In this document: positions 1 through 6,049 of the stretch, piece after piece
How the letters are laid out: each line of letters opens with the position of its first letter
Numbering within the stretch: position 1 is the first letter of the stretch
NCBI GenBank assembly: GCA_021163945.1
Contig: JAGGTC010000150.1
Coordinates: forward strand, 1-6,091
DNA: 6,091 bases
Source of the DNA: Deltaproteobacteria bacterium
Lineage (GTDB): Bacteria; Desulfobacterota; Desulfofervidia; Desulfofervidales; DG-60
Reading direction: 5' to 3'
The notes under the pieces: model-generated
The model's input: only the letters and a program-made list of their open reading frames with translations
Databases searched by the model: none
What the model was told of the DNA's origin: nothing
Position numbers and translations under genes: made by a program

Positions 1-30
1 CTCTATCACAACGTAAAATTCTCTCTTCAT
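1..30 (-). CDS. Start of a probable HicB-like antitoxin gene (partial, runs off the left edge)
   Basis: Only the first ten codons are in the window, reading MKREFYVVIE. This opening is typical of HicB/UPF0150 family proteins, small antitoxins of type II toxin-antitoxin systems that neutralise the HicA mRNA interferase and often begin M-K-R-E-F-x-V-V-I-E before a D-E-D-G-x-Y stretch. The start is supported by the purine-rich GGGGGAGAGGAAG directly before the ATG (31-43), the strongest ribosome binding site in the window. It is on the same strand as the polysaccharide operon, 57 bases after its last gene, but its function is probably unrelated. That a gene starts here is fairly safe. The family call rests on ten residues and is tentative, and whether a HicA partner follows cannot be seen. 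Confidence 0.5.
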   Translation of the reverse strand, partial: MKREFYVVIE

Positions 31-87
31 CTTCCTCTCCCCCGGAAAGCGTAACGACGGGGTTTTATGTCCGCCTTAACTTCCATG
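31..87 (-). other. Short intergenic spacer with a GC hairpin and the ribosome binding site of the next gene
   Basis: This spacer separates the last glycosyltransferase from the HicB-like start. The five-base arms 40-44 (CCCCG) and 58-62 (CGGGG) can pair around a 13-base loop. On the plus strand the hairpin is followed by TTTT (63-66), which looks like a weak terminator, but no plus-strand gene leads into it. On the minus strand there is no U-tract after it, so it is not a convincing terminator for the operon. In the minus transcript the second arm (44-40) uses part of the G-run (43-39) that begins the ribosome binding site at 43-31. No clear promoter for the next gene is seen. Confidence 0.3.
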
Positions 88-1209
88 CTACCTGTTTGTT
101 ATCCCATTATATACCCTCTCGGTTTCCCCGAGCATGCGGTCGAGGGTGAACTCCCTGAGGGCCTTTTCGCGGCCGGCTTGGCCCATACGCCGGCGGAGCT
201 CGGGATCGGCGATGAGCTTCTGCAGCGCTTCAGCCAAAGCGTCTGGATCCTTGGGTGGGACGAGAAAACCGGTGACCCCATCCTCAACAAGCTCCGGCAC
301 CCCACCCACCTCGGTGGCCACCACCGGAAGCCCCGCCATCATCGCTTCGATGATGGAGCGAGGTAAGCCTTCCCAATTGGAGGAAAGCACGAAAATATCG
401 GAGGCTGCAAGAATCTGCGGCACATCACGACGTTCACCCAGAAATATTACATTGTCTCCTAACCCCAGTTCTCCGACTTTCTTGCGAAAGAAGGCCTCTC
501 TTTCCCCGCCTCCCACAAGAGCGGCCTTGAACTTCCTTCCTGGTAGAAGGCTAAGGGATTGTAATAGCGTGTCGTGATCCTTTTGGGGGACAAAACGTGC
601 TACCATGGTGATGAGAATTTCATTTCCCTTTAGGCCAAGCTCAGAACGAATTTGGGATCCATCTGCATTAATGTAAAGACTTGGTTCCATGCCATTGTGA
701 ATCACTATCAGCTTTTGTTCAGGAGCTACGCGAAAGCGAAGGGCCAATTCCTTGTCGTGTTCCGATACACAGATGATCTTCTTGGTGACTTTGGAGGCCA
801 AACGTTCAGCTAATGCCAAAAGGTAGCGAGCGAGAGAGTTCTTTCCTTCAGTGAACGCCCATCCGTGTGCCGTGAAGATTACGGGCACTCTCAAAACTGC
901 GCAGGAAAAACGAGCAGCGAACCCCGCCTTGGTGGAGTGAGCCGATACCAAATCAGGTTTGAACTGACGAATGGCTCCAAATACCCTCCACAGAGCCCGA
1001 AAATCCTTCCAAGGTCTTACAGGGCGCACGAAATGTGGATTGGGAAATATCTTCACCTCGAGCGCTTTGGCTCCCTCCATCAACCTCGGCTCCGGCGCAG
1101 CCACCAGGCCTACTTCGTGCCCTTTTTTTGTCATGTACTCCATCAGCTGAAGCACATGCAGCGGCGCCCCACCCCACTCGGCTGCCGTGATGACATAAAG
1201 AACTCTCAT
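88..1209 (-). CDS. Family 4 glycosyltransferase (GT-B fold), polysaccharide biosynthesis
   Basis: A 373-residue protein, a normal length for retaining GT4 enzymes, which transfer a sugar from a nucleotide donor to a lipid-linked acceptor at the inner face of the membrane. The N-terminal domain opens MRVLYVITAAEWGGAP, with the glycine loop at residues 13-14, and has an acceptor-side HSTKAG motif near 91-96. The C-terminal donor domain has HNGM (171-174), VARFVPQKDH with Arg205 and Lys210 expected to contact the diphosphate, and an intact E-x7-E motif in EGLPRSIIEAM (Glu280 and Glu288). I start at 1209 rather than the in-frame ATG at 1227: AGGG (1218-1221) lies 8 bases upstream, the protein then begins at the usual first strand, and the ATG overlaps the preceding small frame's TGA as ATGA. 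The 3' part of the gene (about 121-360) is about 65% GC, against 37-58% in most of the upstream samples. Donor and acceptor sugars cannot be inferred. Confidence 0.93.
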   Translation of the reverse strand: MRVLYVITAAEWGGAPLHVLQLMEYMTKKGHEVGLVAAPEPRLMEGAKALEVKIFPNPHFVRPVRPWKDFRALWRVFGAIRQFKPDLVSAHSTKAGFAARFSCAVLRVPVIFTAHGWAFTEGKNSLARYLLALAERLASKVTKKIICVSEHDKELALRFRVAPEQKLIVIHNGMEPSLYINADGSQIRSELGLKGNEILITMVARFVPQKDHDTLLQSLSLLPGRKFKAALVGGGEREAFFRKKVGELGLGDNVIFLGERRDVPQILAASDIFVLSSNWEGLPRSIIEAMMAGLPVVATEVGGVPELVEDGVTGFLVPPKDPDALAEALQKLIADPELRRRMGQAGREKALREFTLDRMLGETERVYNGITNR

Positions 1210-1352
1210 CGTTTTTGCCCTAGGCATACTCCAGCAAGGATCAAGAAGGAAGCCAAAGGCAATAGTCTCAGACGTACGTCAGCTCTAATATTGCCGCTAA
1301 ACAAAGCGGTAGTGCCGAATTCGGCTGCAGTAGTGATATACAGAATCTTCAC
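1206..1352 (-). pseudogene. Decayed start of another family 4 glycosyltransferase, now a 48-codon open frame
   Basis: A GTG-initiated frame of 48 codons sits between the epimerase and the intact glycosyltransferase. Its first 13 residues, (V/M)KILYITTAAEFG, match MRVLYVITAAEWG of the next gene at 8 positions and are conservative at 4 more; the DNA agrees at 26 of 39 bases. After codon 12 the homology moves to another frame: 1315-1268 reads ALPLCLAAILELTYV then stop, which aligns without gaps to the next gene's GAPLHVLQLMEY region if two bases were lost near 1316. No glycosyltransferase homology is seen after that. In the original frame the ending includes RLLPLASFLILAGVCLGQKR, a hydrophobic stretch that may be accidental. 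It is coupled on both sides: GTG overlaps the epimerase stop as GTGA, and its TGA overlaps the next ATG as ATGA. I infer the remnant of a deleted or replaced glycosyltransferase. A functional small membrane peptide is the less likely alternative. Confidence 0.6.
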
Positions 1353-2305
1353 GTGGATATCACCTGTCTATACCAATCTACAGTGCGCTTTAATCCCTCA
1401 AATAGGTCTACCTTCACATGGTAACCTAAAAACCTTTGTGCTTTAGAGATATCGGCCAGGGAATGGCGCACGTCGCCAGGCCGTGGTGGAGCATAGTGTG
1501 GTTTCAGCTCAGGATCTACGCCGATGATCTCCGCTAGCATCTGGGCTAACTTGTTGATGGTGACCCGCGTACCGCAGGCGATGTTGAAAACCTGGCCAGC
1601 CACATCGGGCCCTTTAGCTTGAGCTGCCAGTAGATTGGCCTCAACTACGTTCTCCACATAGGTGAAATCGCGGGATTGCTCGCCATCACCGAAGATCGTG
1701 GGAGGCTCATTACGAAGTAAAGCAGCAATAAACTTGGGGACGACGGCGGCATACTGAGACTCCGGGTCCTGCCGTGGCCCGAAGACGTTGAAGTAGCGTA
1801 GGACAACCGTCTCCAGACCGTAAACGTGATAAAATACCTGACAATAGAGCTCTCCTCCCAGTTTGCTCACTGCATAGGGCGAGCGCGGCTCCAGTTTCAT
1901 CCCTTCATGCTTGGGCAGCACGGGAGTGTCACCATAAACTGACGAGGAAGAAGCATAGACAACCCGCTTCACACCGGCATCGCGGGCCGCGATCAGAATG
2001 TTCAGTGTCCCCTCGATGTTGACCGCATTGGTCGTCAGGGGATCTTTCACCGAACGGGGGACTGAAGGCACGGCTGCCTGATGAAGAACGTAGTCTACTC
2101 CATCCATAGCTTTCCTAACCAACTCCAGGTCACGGACATCGCCCTCGATAAACTCGATCTTCTCCAGGAATGGCTCGATATTTTTCCTCTTTCCCGTAGA
2201 GAGGTTATCGATCACCCGGACATGCTGGCCCTCCTGGACCAACCTTTCGACGATGTGAGACCCGATGAACCCTGCTCCGCCAGTGACCAGGTAAAGCTCA
2301 GACAA
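1349..2305 (-). CDS. NAD-dependent nucleotide-sugar 4-epimerase (extended SDR; WbpP/TviC type)
   Basis: A 318-residue extended short-chain dehydrogenase/reductase that should invert C4 of a UDP-hexose, through a transient 4-keto intermediate on tightly bound NAD. The Rossmann motif GGAGFIG is at 9-15, the serine-rich catalytic segment ASSSSVYGD at 118-126, and the catalytic Y-x3-K is Tyr144/Lys148 (YAVSK). Substrate-side motifs are RYFNVFGPRQD (170-180), YAAVVP (185-190), GDGEQSRDFTYV (206-217) and RPGDVRHSLADISKA (275-289). These fit the GalE-like enzymes that include WbpP and TviC. Its place directly after a UDP-GlcNAc dehydrogenase favours UDP-GlcNAc or UDP-GlcNAcA as substrate, but UDP-glucose cannot be excluded. 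The start is TTG: an in-frame TAA lies immediately before it, no ATG fits the conserved N-terminus, and AAGGGG is placed 9 bases upstream. The gap from the dehydrogenase gene is 14 bases. Confidence 0.9.
   Translation of the reverse strand: MSELYLVTGGAGFIGSHIVERLVQEGQHVRVIDNLSTGKRKNIEPFLEKIEFIEGDVRDLELVRKAMDGVDYVLHQAAVPSVPRSVKDPLTTNAVNIEGTLNILIAARDAGVKRVVYASSSSVYGDTPVLPKHEGMKLEPRSPYAVSKLGGELYCQVFYHVYGLETVVLRYFNVFGPRQDPESQYAAVVPKFIAALLRNEPPTIFGDGEQSRDFTYVENVVEANLLAAQAKGPDVAGQVFNIACGTRVTINKLAQMLAEIIGVDPELKPHYAPPRPGDVRHSLADISKAQRFLGYHVKVDLFEGLKRTVDWYRQVIST
1360..1365 (-). promoter_or_regulatory. Ribosome binding site of the glycosyltransferase remnant
   Basis: AGGTGA lies 7 bases before the GTG at 1352, inside the last codons of the epimerase. 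Its quality and spacing argue that the GTG once began, and may still begin, a translated gene, so the resemblance to a glycosyltransferase start is unlikely to be chance alone. Confidence 0.55.
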
Positions 2306-2314
2306 TTATGATCG

Positions 2315-2320
2315 CCCCTT
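2315..2320 (-). promoter_or_regulatory. Ribosome binding site that supports the TTG start of the epimerase
   Basis: AAGGGG ends 9 bases before the TTG at 2305 and overlaps the stop codon of the dehydrogenase (2320-2322). With the in-frame TAA at 2306-2308, it leaves TTG as the only start that keeps the whole nucleotide-binding motif. Confidence 0.6.
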
Positions 2321-3603
2321 TATAATAAGTGAATGTGATTATATTTATTCCTGACACCCTTGGTAGCATTGCGAGTGTCGAAGATCAGCTTGGCATGTCG
2401 GGCGATGAACTCCCAGTCGTAAACAGAATGATCGGTGACGATAAGAACGCAGTCTTGAGCGGCTAGCAGCTCTTCATTTAGCTTCTGGGATTGCCACTTC
2501 CTATTTAAACATTCTAAGTGCGGCACATAGGGATCATTGTAGGAAACCTCAGCACCCTTCTGAAGAAGAAGGCCAATGATATCAAGGGCGGGTGATTCCC
2601 GGATATCGTTGACATCGCGCTTGTAAGCCACTCCCAAAAGCAAAATCTTTGACCCTTTAAGGGCCTTGCCCTGTTGGTTGAGCAGATCAGCCACCCGCTC
2701 CACCACATAGGCCGGCATCTGGCTATTTATCTTATCCGCCAGCTCGATGAAGCTCGTATCGGCTCGATAAGCTTTGGCCTTCCAGGAAAGGTAGAAGGGA
2801 TCAATGGGAATGCAGTGGCCGCCAAGTCCGGGGCCTGGATAGAAGGCCATGAACCCAAACGGTTTTGTCTTCGCTGCCTCGATCACGTTCCAGATGTTGA
2901 TTCCCATCTTACGCGCCACCAATGCGAGCTCGTTAATAAGTCCGATGTTGACCGCGCGGAAGGTATTCTCTAGGAGCTTGGCCATCTCTGCCTCTCTGGC
3001 CGAGTTCAGCGGGATAACTTGCTTAAACACTTGACTATAAACCTCAAGCGCTTTTTCCGTTGACTCTCTGTTTATCCCGCCAATAACCTTCGGGATGTCC
3101 GTAAGCTTGTATTTCCTATTCCCAGGATCAACACGCTCCGGCGAGAAAGCTAAATAAAAGTCTTTGCCTGCTTTTAAACCGCTTTTTTCCAAGATGGGCG
3201 CGATCAGCTCCTCCGTTGCGCCGGGGTATACAGTGCTTTCCAGAATGATGAGCTGCCCGGGACGCAAAACCTTCGCTAAGTTCTCGGCAGCGTTGACGAC
3301 ATAGGACATATCCGGATCCTTGGTCTTGCGGAGCGGCGTGGGGACGCAAATGCTGATAGCGTATGCTTTACGCAAAAGAGCATAGTCCGTTGAAACATGA
3401 AACCTACCGGACGTCAAACAAGCCTCCACATCGGCATCGCTTACGTCGCCGATATAACTTTTGCCATGTTGCAACAACTTGACCCTTTCCTCCGATCTAT
3501 CGATTCCATAGACCTCGAAGCCTCGTCGACAAAATTCGATAGCCAGCGGCAATCCCACATAGCCAAGTCCGACAATTCCAAAAATCCTAGTTTGATAACT
3601 CAT
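2320..3603 (-). CDS. wbpA: UDP-N-acetyl-D-glucosamine 6-dehydrogenase (WbpA/TviB type)
   Basis: A 427-residue member of the UDP-glucose/GDP-mannose dehydrogenase family, which carries out a two-step NAD-dependent oxidation of the C6 alcohol to a carboxylate. The N-terminal Rossmann motif GLGYVG is at 12-17, followed by the cofactor-side CVPTP at 86-90 and SPERVDPG at 154-161. The central helix has Lys209 and Asn213 (AKLLENTFRAVN). The catalytic cysteine is Cys264 in GPGLGGHCIPIDPFYLSW, a form typical of the WbpA/TviB UDP-GlcNAc branch rather than of UDP-glucose dehydrogenases. The C-terminal domain has GVAYKRDVNDIRESPAL (324-340), which closes the active site. Length and all key residues look intact. 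The ATG at 3603 has GGGAGG four bases upstream and lies inside the last codons of the preceding glycosyltransferase (17-base overlap). With the following epimerase it should supply UDP-GlcNAcA and/or UDP-GalNAcA. UDP-ManNAc or UDP-Gal-type substrates remain possible. Confidence 0.92.
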   Translation of the reverse strand: MSYQTRIFGIVGLGYVGLPLAIEFCRRGFEVYGIDRSEERVKLLQHGKSYIGDVSDADVEACLTSGRFHVSTDYALLRKAYAISICVPTPLRKTKDPDMSYVVNAAENLAKVLRPGQLIILESTVYPGATEELIAPILEKSGLKAGKDFYLAFSPERVDPGNRKYKLTDIPKVIGGINRESTEKALEVYSQVFKQVIPLNSAREAEMAKLLENTFRAVNIGLINELALVARKMGINIWNVIEAAKTKPFGFMAFYPGPGLGGHCIPIDPFYLSWKAKAYRADTSFIELADKINSQMPAYVVERVADLLNQQGKALKGSKILLLGVAYKRDVNDIRESPALDIIGLLLQKGAEVSYNDPYVPHLECLNRKWQSQKLNEELLAAQDCVLIVTDHSVYDWEFIARHAKLIFDTRNATKGVRNKYNHIHLL

Positions 3604-4759
3604 TTTGCCTCCCTTCCGCAGCTTCCTTCACTTTTTGGGCCATTAGAGCGTAATTTCTATATTCAAGGATGTAAGCACGCCCCTGTATTCCCATTCTAGC
3701 AGCTTTCTCCGGATTACTTAAGAGTTCATGAATCGCAGCAGCTATATCTTTTGGTCGAAAATCCACTAGGATGCCTCCTCCCGATTCTCTAATGATGGTC
3801 TCCTGTTCTGGGATGCCACGAGTAGCAATTACGCAACAACCAGCCGCCATGTACTCCATTAATTTAGTAGGCGAACTATATAGGAAAAGCCCTTCCGGCG
3901 GAATAGTAGATAAACCGATTTTGGTTTTCTGAAGCTTCTCAATCAACTGTCCACGAGGAATCTTTCCGAGTATTTCAACTTGTTTTTCTAAGCCTTTTTT
4001 CCGCACATAAGCCTTTAGGTCATCGTCATCACGGGGATCATGCGAAGCACCCCAGATTTTGAGAGTCAAGGGACCATATAGTTGATTATATATCTGGACT
4101 GCATCAACTATAACCTTTAGACGGCGGCTCCTGGCTAAAGTCCCGATATAAACCACATCGATAGGTCGCGCCGAGAACTCCATAGGCGAGGTAAAATCTT
4201 GTGGCAAGACTCCTAATGGCAGAATATCTATTCTATTAGCTAATTTTGGATATTTAAAACAGAAATACCTCTTCATGTTTTTGCTAACTACGAAAACACG
4301 ATCAACTGTTCCCAAGAGAAGTCTTCGAATCACGAGATCGCCGTAGGCTGCAATCTTGTGCCCAATTGAAAAACTCCTGTTTTGTAGTATCTCTTCAGCC
4401 TTTAAGAAAGATATTTGATGCAGATGTCGAGCCCGCGGGTTTCGCAAGAGGCGGTACAACCATCCTAAAATTAACGCTATTGGATCATTTCGTGTAAATA
4501 TAACGTCGAATTGTTTAGCTCTCCACATGAATATTGGAAATACTAACAGCATTTGTAGAGCCTCTACAAAAAGCCCTCCAGGCCAGGGTTTGAACAATTG
4601 ATATTTTACCCTATCAATCTCAACCAATCCCCGATATTGCGTGGAAAAACCAAGGAAAGTAACGTCGACTCCAAGCTTGGGAAGCTCTGTAGCTAAAACT
4701 CCTTTGATAAAGGAGTGGTCCGTGGGCAATCTTCTATCTGTAATGACGAGCATCCTCAT
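3587..4759 (-). CDS. GT-B glycosyltransferase, family 4-like
   Basis: A 390-residue protein with the two-domain layout of GT-B glycosyltransferases. The N-terminal half begins MRMLVITDRRLPTDHSF and has a hydrophobic stretch near 64-78 (FVEALQMLLVFPIFM) that may sit against the membrane. The C-terminal donor domain has ILPLGV (179-184), VVYIGTLARSRRL (202-214), and the most conserved segment SSPTKLMEYMAAG (295-307) with Glu302. The first glutamate of the usual E-x7-E motif is replaced by Tyr294, as happens in some GT4 subgroups that carry S-P-x-K-L-x-E-Y-M-A, so this is not taken as inactivation. The start at 4759 has GAGG six bases upstream and lies 3 bases after the stop of the membrane protein. 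GC is low, 32% in the 60 bases from 4201. It probably adds one sugar of the repeat unit; donor and acceptor are unknown. Confidence 0.88.
   Translation of the reverse strand: MRMLVITDRRLPTDHSFIKGVLATELPKLGVDVTFLGFSTQYRGLVEIDRVKYQLFKPWPGGLFVEALQMLLVFPIFMWRAKQFDVIFTRNDPIALILGWLYRLLRNPRARHLHQISFLKAEEILQNRSFSIGHKIAAYGDLVIRRLLLGTVDRVFVVSKNMKRYFCFKYPKLANRIDILPLGVLPQDFTSPMEFSARPIDVVYIGTLARSRRLKVIVDAVQIYNQLYGPLTLKIWGASHDPRDDDDLKAYVRKKGLEKQVEILGKIPRGQLIEKLQKTKIGLSTIPPEGLFLYSSPTKLMEYMAAGCCVIATRGIPEQETIIRESGGGILVDFRPKDIAAAIHELLSNPEKAARMGIQGRAYILEYRNYALMAQKVKEAAEGRQNELSN
3608..3613 (-). promoter_or_regulatory. Ribosome binding site of the dehydrogenase inside the upstream gene
   Basis: GGGAGG lies 4 bases before the ATG at 3603 and forms codons near the C-terminus of the glycosyltransferase. 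Ribosomes finishing that gene stop 14 bases past the dehydrogenase start, so translational coupling is likely. Confidence 0.5.
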
Positions 4760-4762
4760 CTT

Positions 4763-6049
4763 TTACCTCACATTAATCCACCCTATTCCCCCTAGAATCG
4801 CGAAGCTAAACATGAACGGGATGAAGCCAATACCGCCTAAGATATAAGTACGTGCCATTCCATCGACAAGCACAATCAAAGAGATAGCAAGCATAGTGTT
4901 CACAAATCGCCGCAATTCTGCTCGAATGTTATGTATCAGTTTATAAACGCGCAGGTAAGCTATAAGAGAAAGGAACACGATTAAGATAACCAAAGCAGTT
5001 AGTGGTACCCCGCCGATAAGTAAGTAAGTGAGAAACGTATTCTGGACGGTTGTAGTTGGCGCCCCCGTTGCTAAAAGTACTTGGCTGATTGTACCGAACC
5101 CAAACCCCAATGGATGTTGCTGGAAGAGTTTCACCCCCTGGCTCCACAGGATATCACGCATGTTAAGTCCCTTCTTTAGAAAGAAATCTCGCCATACAGT
5201 TACGAACGCTCTGATAACTGGGACAGAGTATCTTCCATCCTCAAATTGGTTTATGGTGATTAGACCTATTATCACACCTATGCCAACCAAAATGAAACCC
5301 CATTTTTTTCTAACCGAAATCTTGTTAAACCAAAGCAAAAACTGAATTGCAAGCATTAACAAAACAAGCGCTACTCCAACCCGAGATTTTGTGAGGATGA
5401 CTGCCGTTATAAGCACTATTTCTAAACTGTATTTTATCTTACTTTTTCTAAGAATAAAAGAAATACCATAAAATTTTAGTATTGCATAACTTATTGCTAG
5501 CGTAATAGCGTAATAATTGGTATTCTTCATTAAGGAAGAAGTCGTTGGAATTGTTAACCTACCAATTCTTAAAGGATAATACTGCGATGCAGTTAGTGGT
5601 CCAATGCTATAAGTTCCGATGAATAGAGTTACAAACCCAAATATTGAAAGCATGAGTACAGTTAGCACTGTCGAATTGGCGAATATCTGAAAATTCCTCC
5701 TAATGGAATCTCCGGCCCCAAATGCAAGGGCTGACAAAACGAGACCATATCGAAGCAGATCTCTAAGCATGGGTTTCGGCGAAGAGGAGTTGACAAACAT
5801 TGGAACAGAACCCAGTAGCAAGTATAGAGCAATGGTGAGGAACAAAAGCGCTCGCTTTCCTCCCATGATAATACCCCGGTTGTTTAACTCTAGAAAGGCA
5901 ACTGCCCAAAGAATAAACAGTGCGATTGCACCCGTTACTTTATTTGAGATATTGCTGAAGTAAGAAGCGATCAATACCGGAGGTAGAAAAGCAATGAACA
6001 GCCTCTCAAGCAAAATGCTTTTTGTCGGATAATCTTTTACGTTTTTCAT
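4763..6049 (-). CDS. O-antigen polymerase/ligase family membrane protein (Wzy_C-like)
   Basis: A 428-residue, very hydrophobic protein with about 12 predicted membrane segments, for example near 16-34, 37-53, 67-84, 98-113, 126-148, 179-197, 207-222, 224-241, 250-267, 337-370, 385-399 and 404-424. A larger hydrophilic loop at about 268-335 would face the outside. The family marks are LTKSRVG (219-225) with Arg223, the loop motif HPLGFGFGT (312-320), and QNTFLTYLLIGG (336-347), which resembles the H-N-x-F-L element. Such proteins join undecaprenyl-linked repeat units (Wzy) or transfer glycans to an acceptor (WaaL); sequence alone rarely separates these. Inside a cluster with glycosyltransferases and sugar-nucleotide enzymes, a Wzy-type polymerase is the better guess. 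The gene is AT-rich (27% GC in 5401-5520). No ribosome binding site is seen before the ATG, so the start is less certain than its neighbours'. Confidence 0.85.
   Translation of the reverse strand: MKNVKDYPTKSILLERLFIAFLPPVLIASYFSNISNKVTGAIALFILWAVAFLELNNRGIIMGGKRALLFLTIALYLLLGSVPMFVNSSSPKPMLRDLLRYGLVLSALAFGAGDSIRRNFQIFANSTVLTVLMLSIFGFVTLFIGTYSIGPLTASQYYPLRIGRLTIPTTSSLMKNTNYYAITLAISYAILKFYGISFILRKSKIKYSLEIVLITAVILTKSRVGVALVLLMLAIQFLLWFNKISVRKKWGFILVGIGVIIGLITINQFEDGRYSVPVIRAFVTVWRDFFLKKGLNMRDILWSQGVKLFQQHPLGFGFGTISQVLLATGAPTTTVQNTFLTYLLIGGVPLTALVILIVFLSLIAYLRVYKLIHNIRAELRRFVNTMLAISLIVLVDGMARTYILGGIGFIPFMFSFAILGGIGWINVR

Noticed and set aside
40..66. Plus-strand hairpin followed by TTTT as a terminator
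   Set aside because: The stem has only five pairs with a 13-base loop and no plus-strand gene reads into it, so I did not list it as a terminator.
106..111. TATAAT on the minus strand as a promoter for the HicB-like gene
   Set aside because: It falls in the V-Y-N codons at the end of the glycosyltransferase and no -35 box is found at the usual distance. A chance match is as likely.
1210..1227. ATG at 1227 as the start of the last glycosyltransferase, adding MPRAKT
   Set aside because: The purine motif GGAG ends only one base before that ATG, which is too close. The ATG at 1209 has better spacing and matches the usual family N-terminus.
865..1446. A 193-codon open frame on the plus strand crossing the glycosyltransferase start, the remnant and the epimerase end
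   Set aside because: It is antisense to genes with clear family motifs, has no recognisable domain and has no ribosome binding site or promoter that I could see. Its two similar internal stretches simply mirror the two related glycosyltransferase starts on the other strand.
88..6049. A new defence or mobile system in this window
   Set aside because: All complete genes belong to well-known polysaccharide families with intact motifs. There is no nuclease, reverse transcriptase, transposase, integrase, CRISPR-like repeat or terminal inverted repeat.
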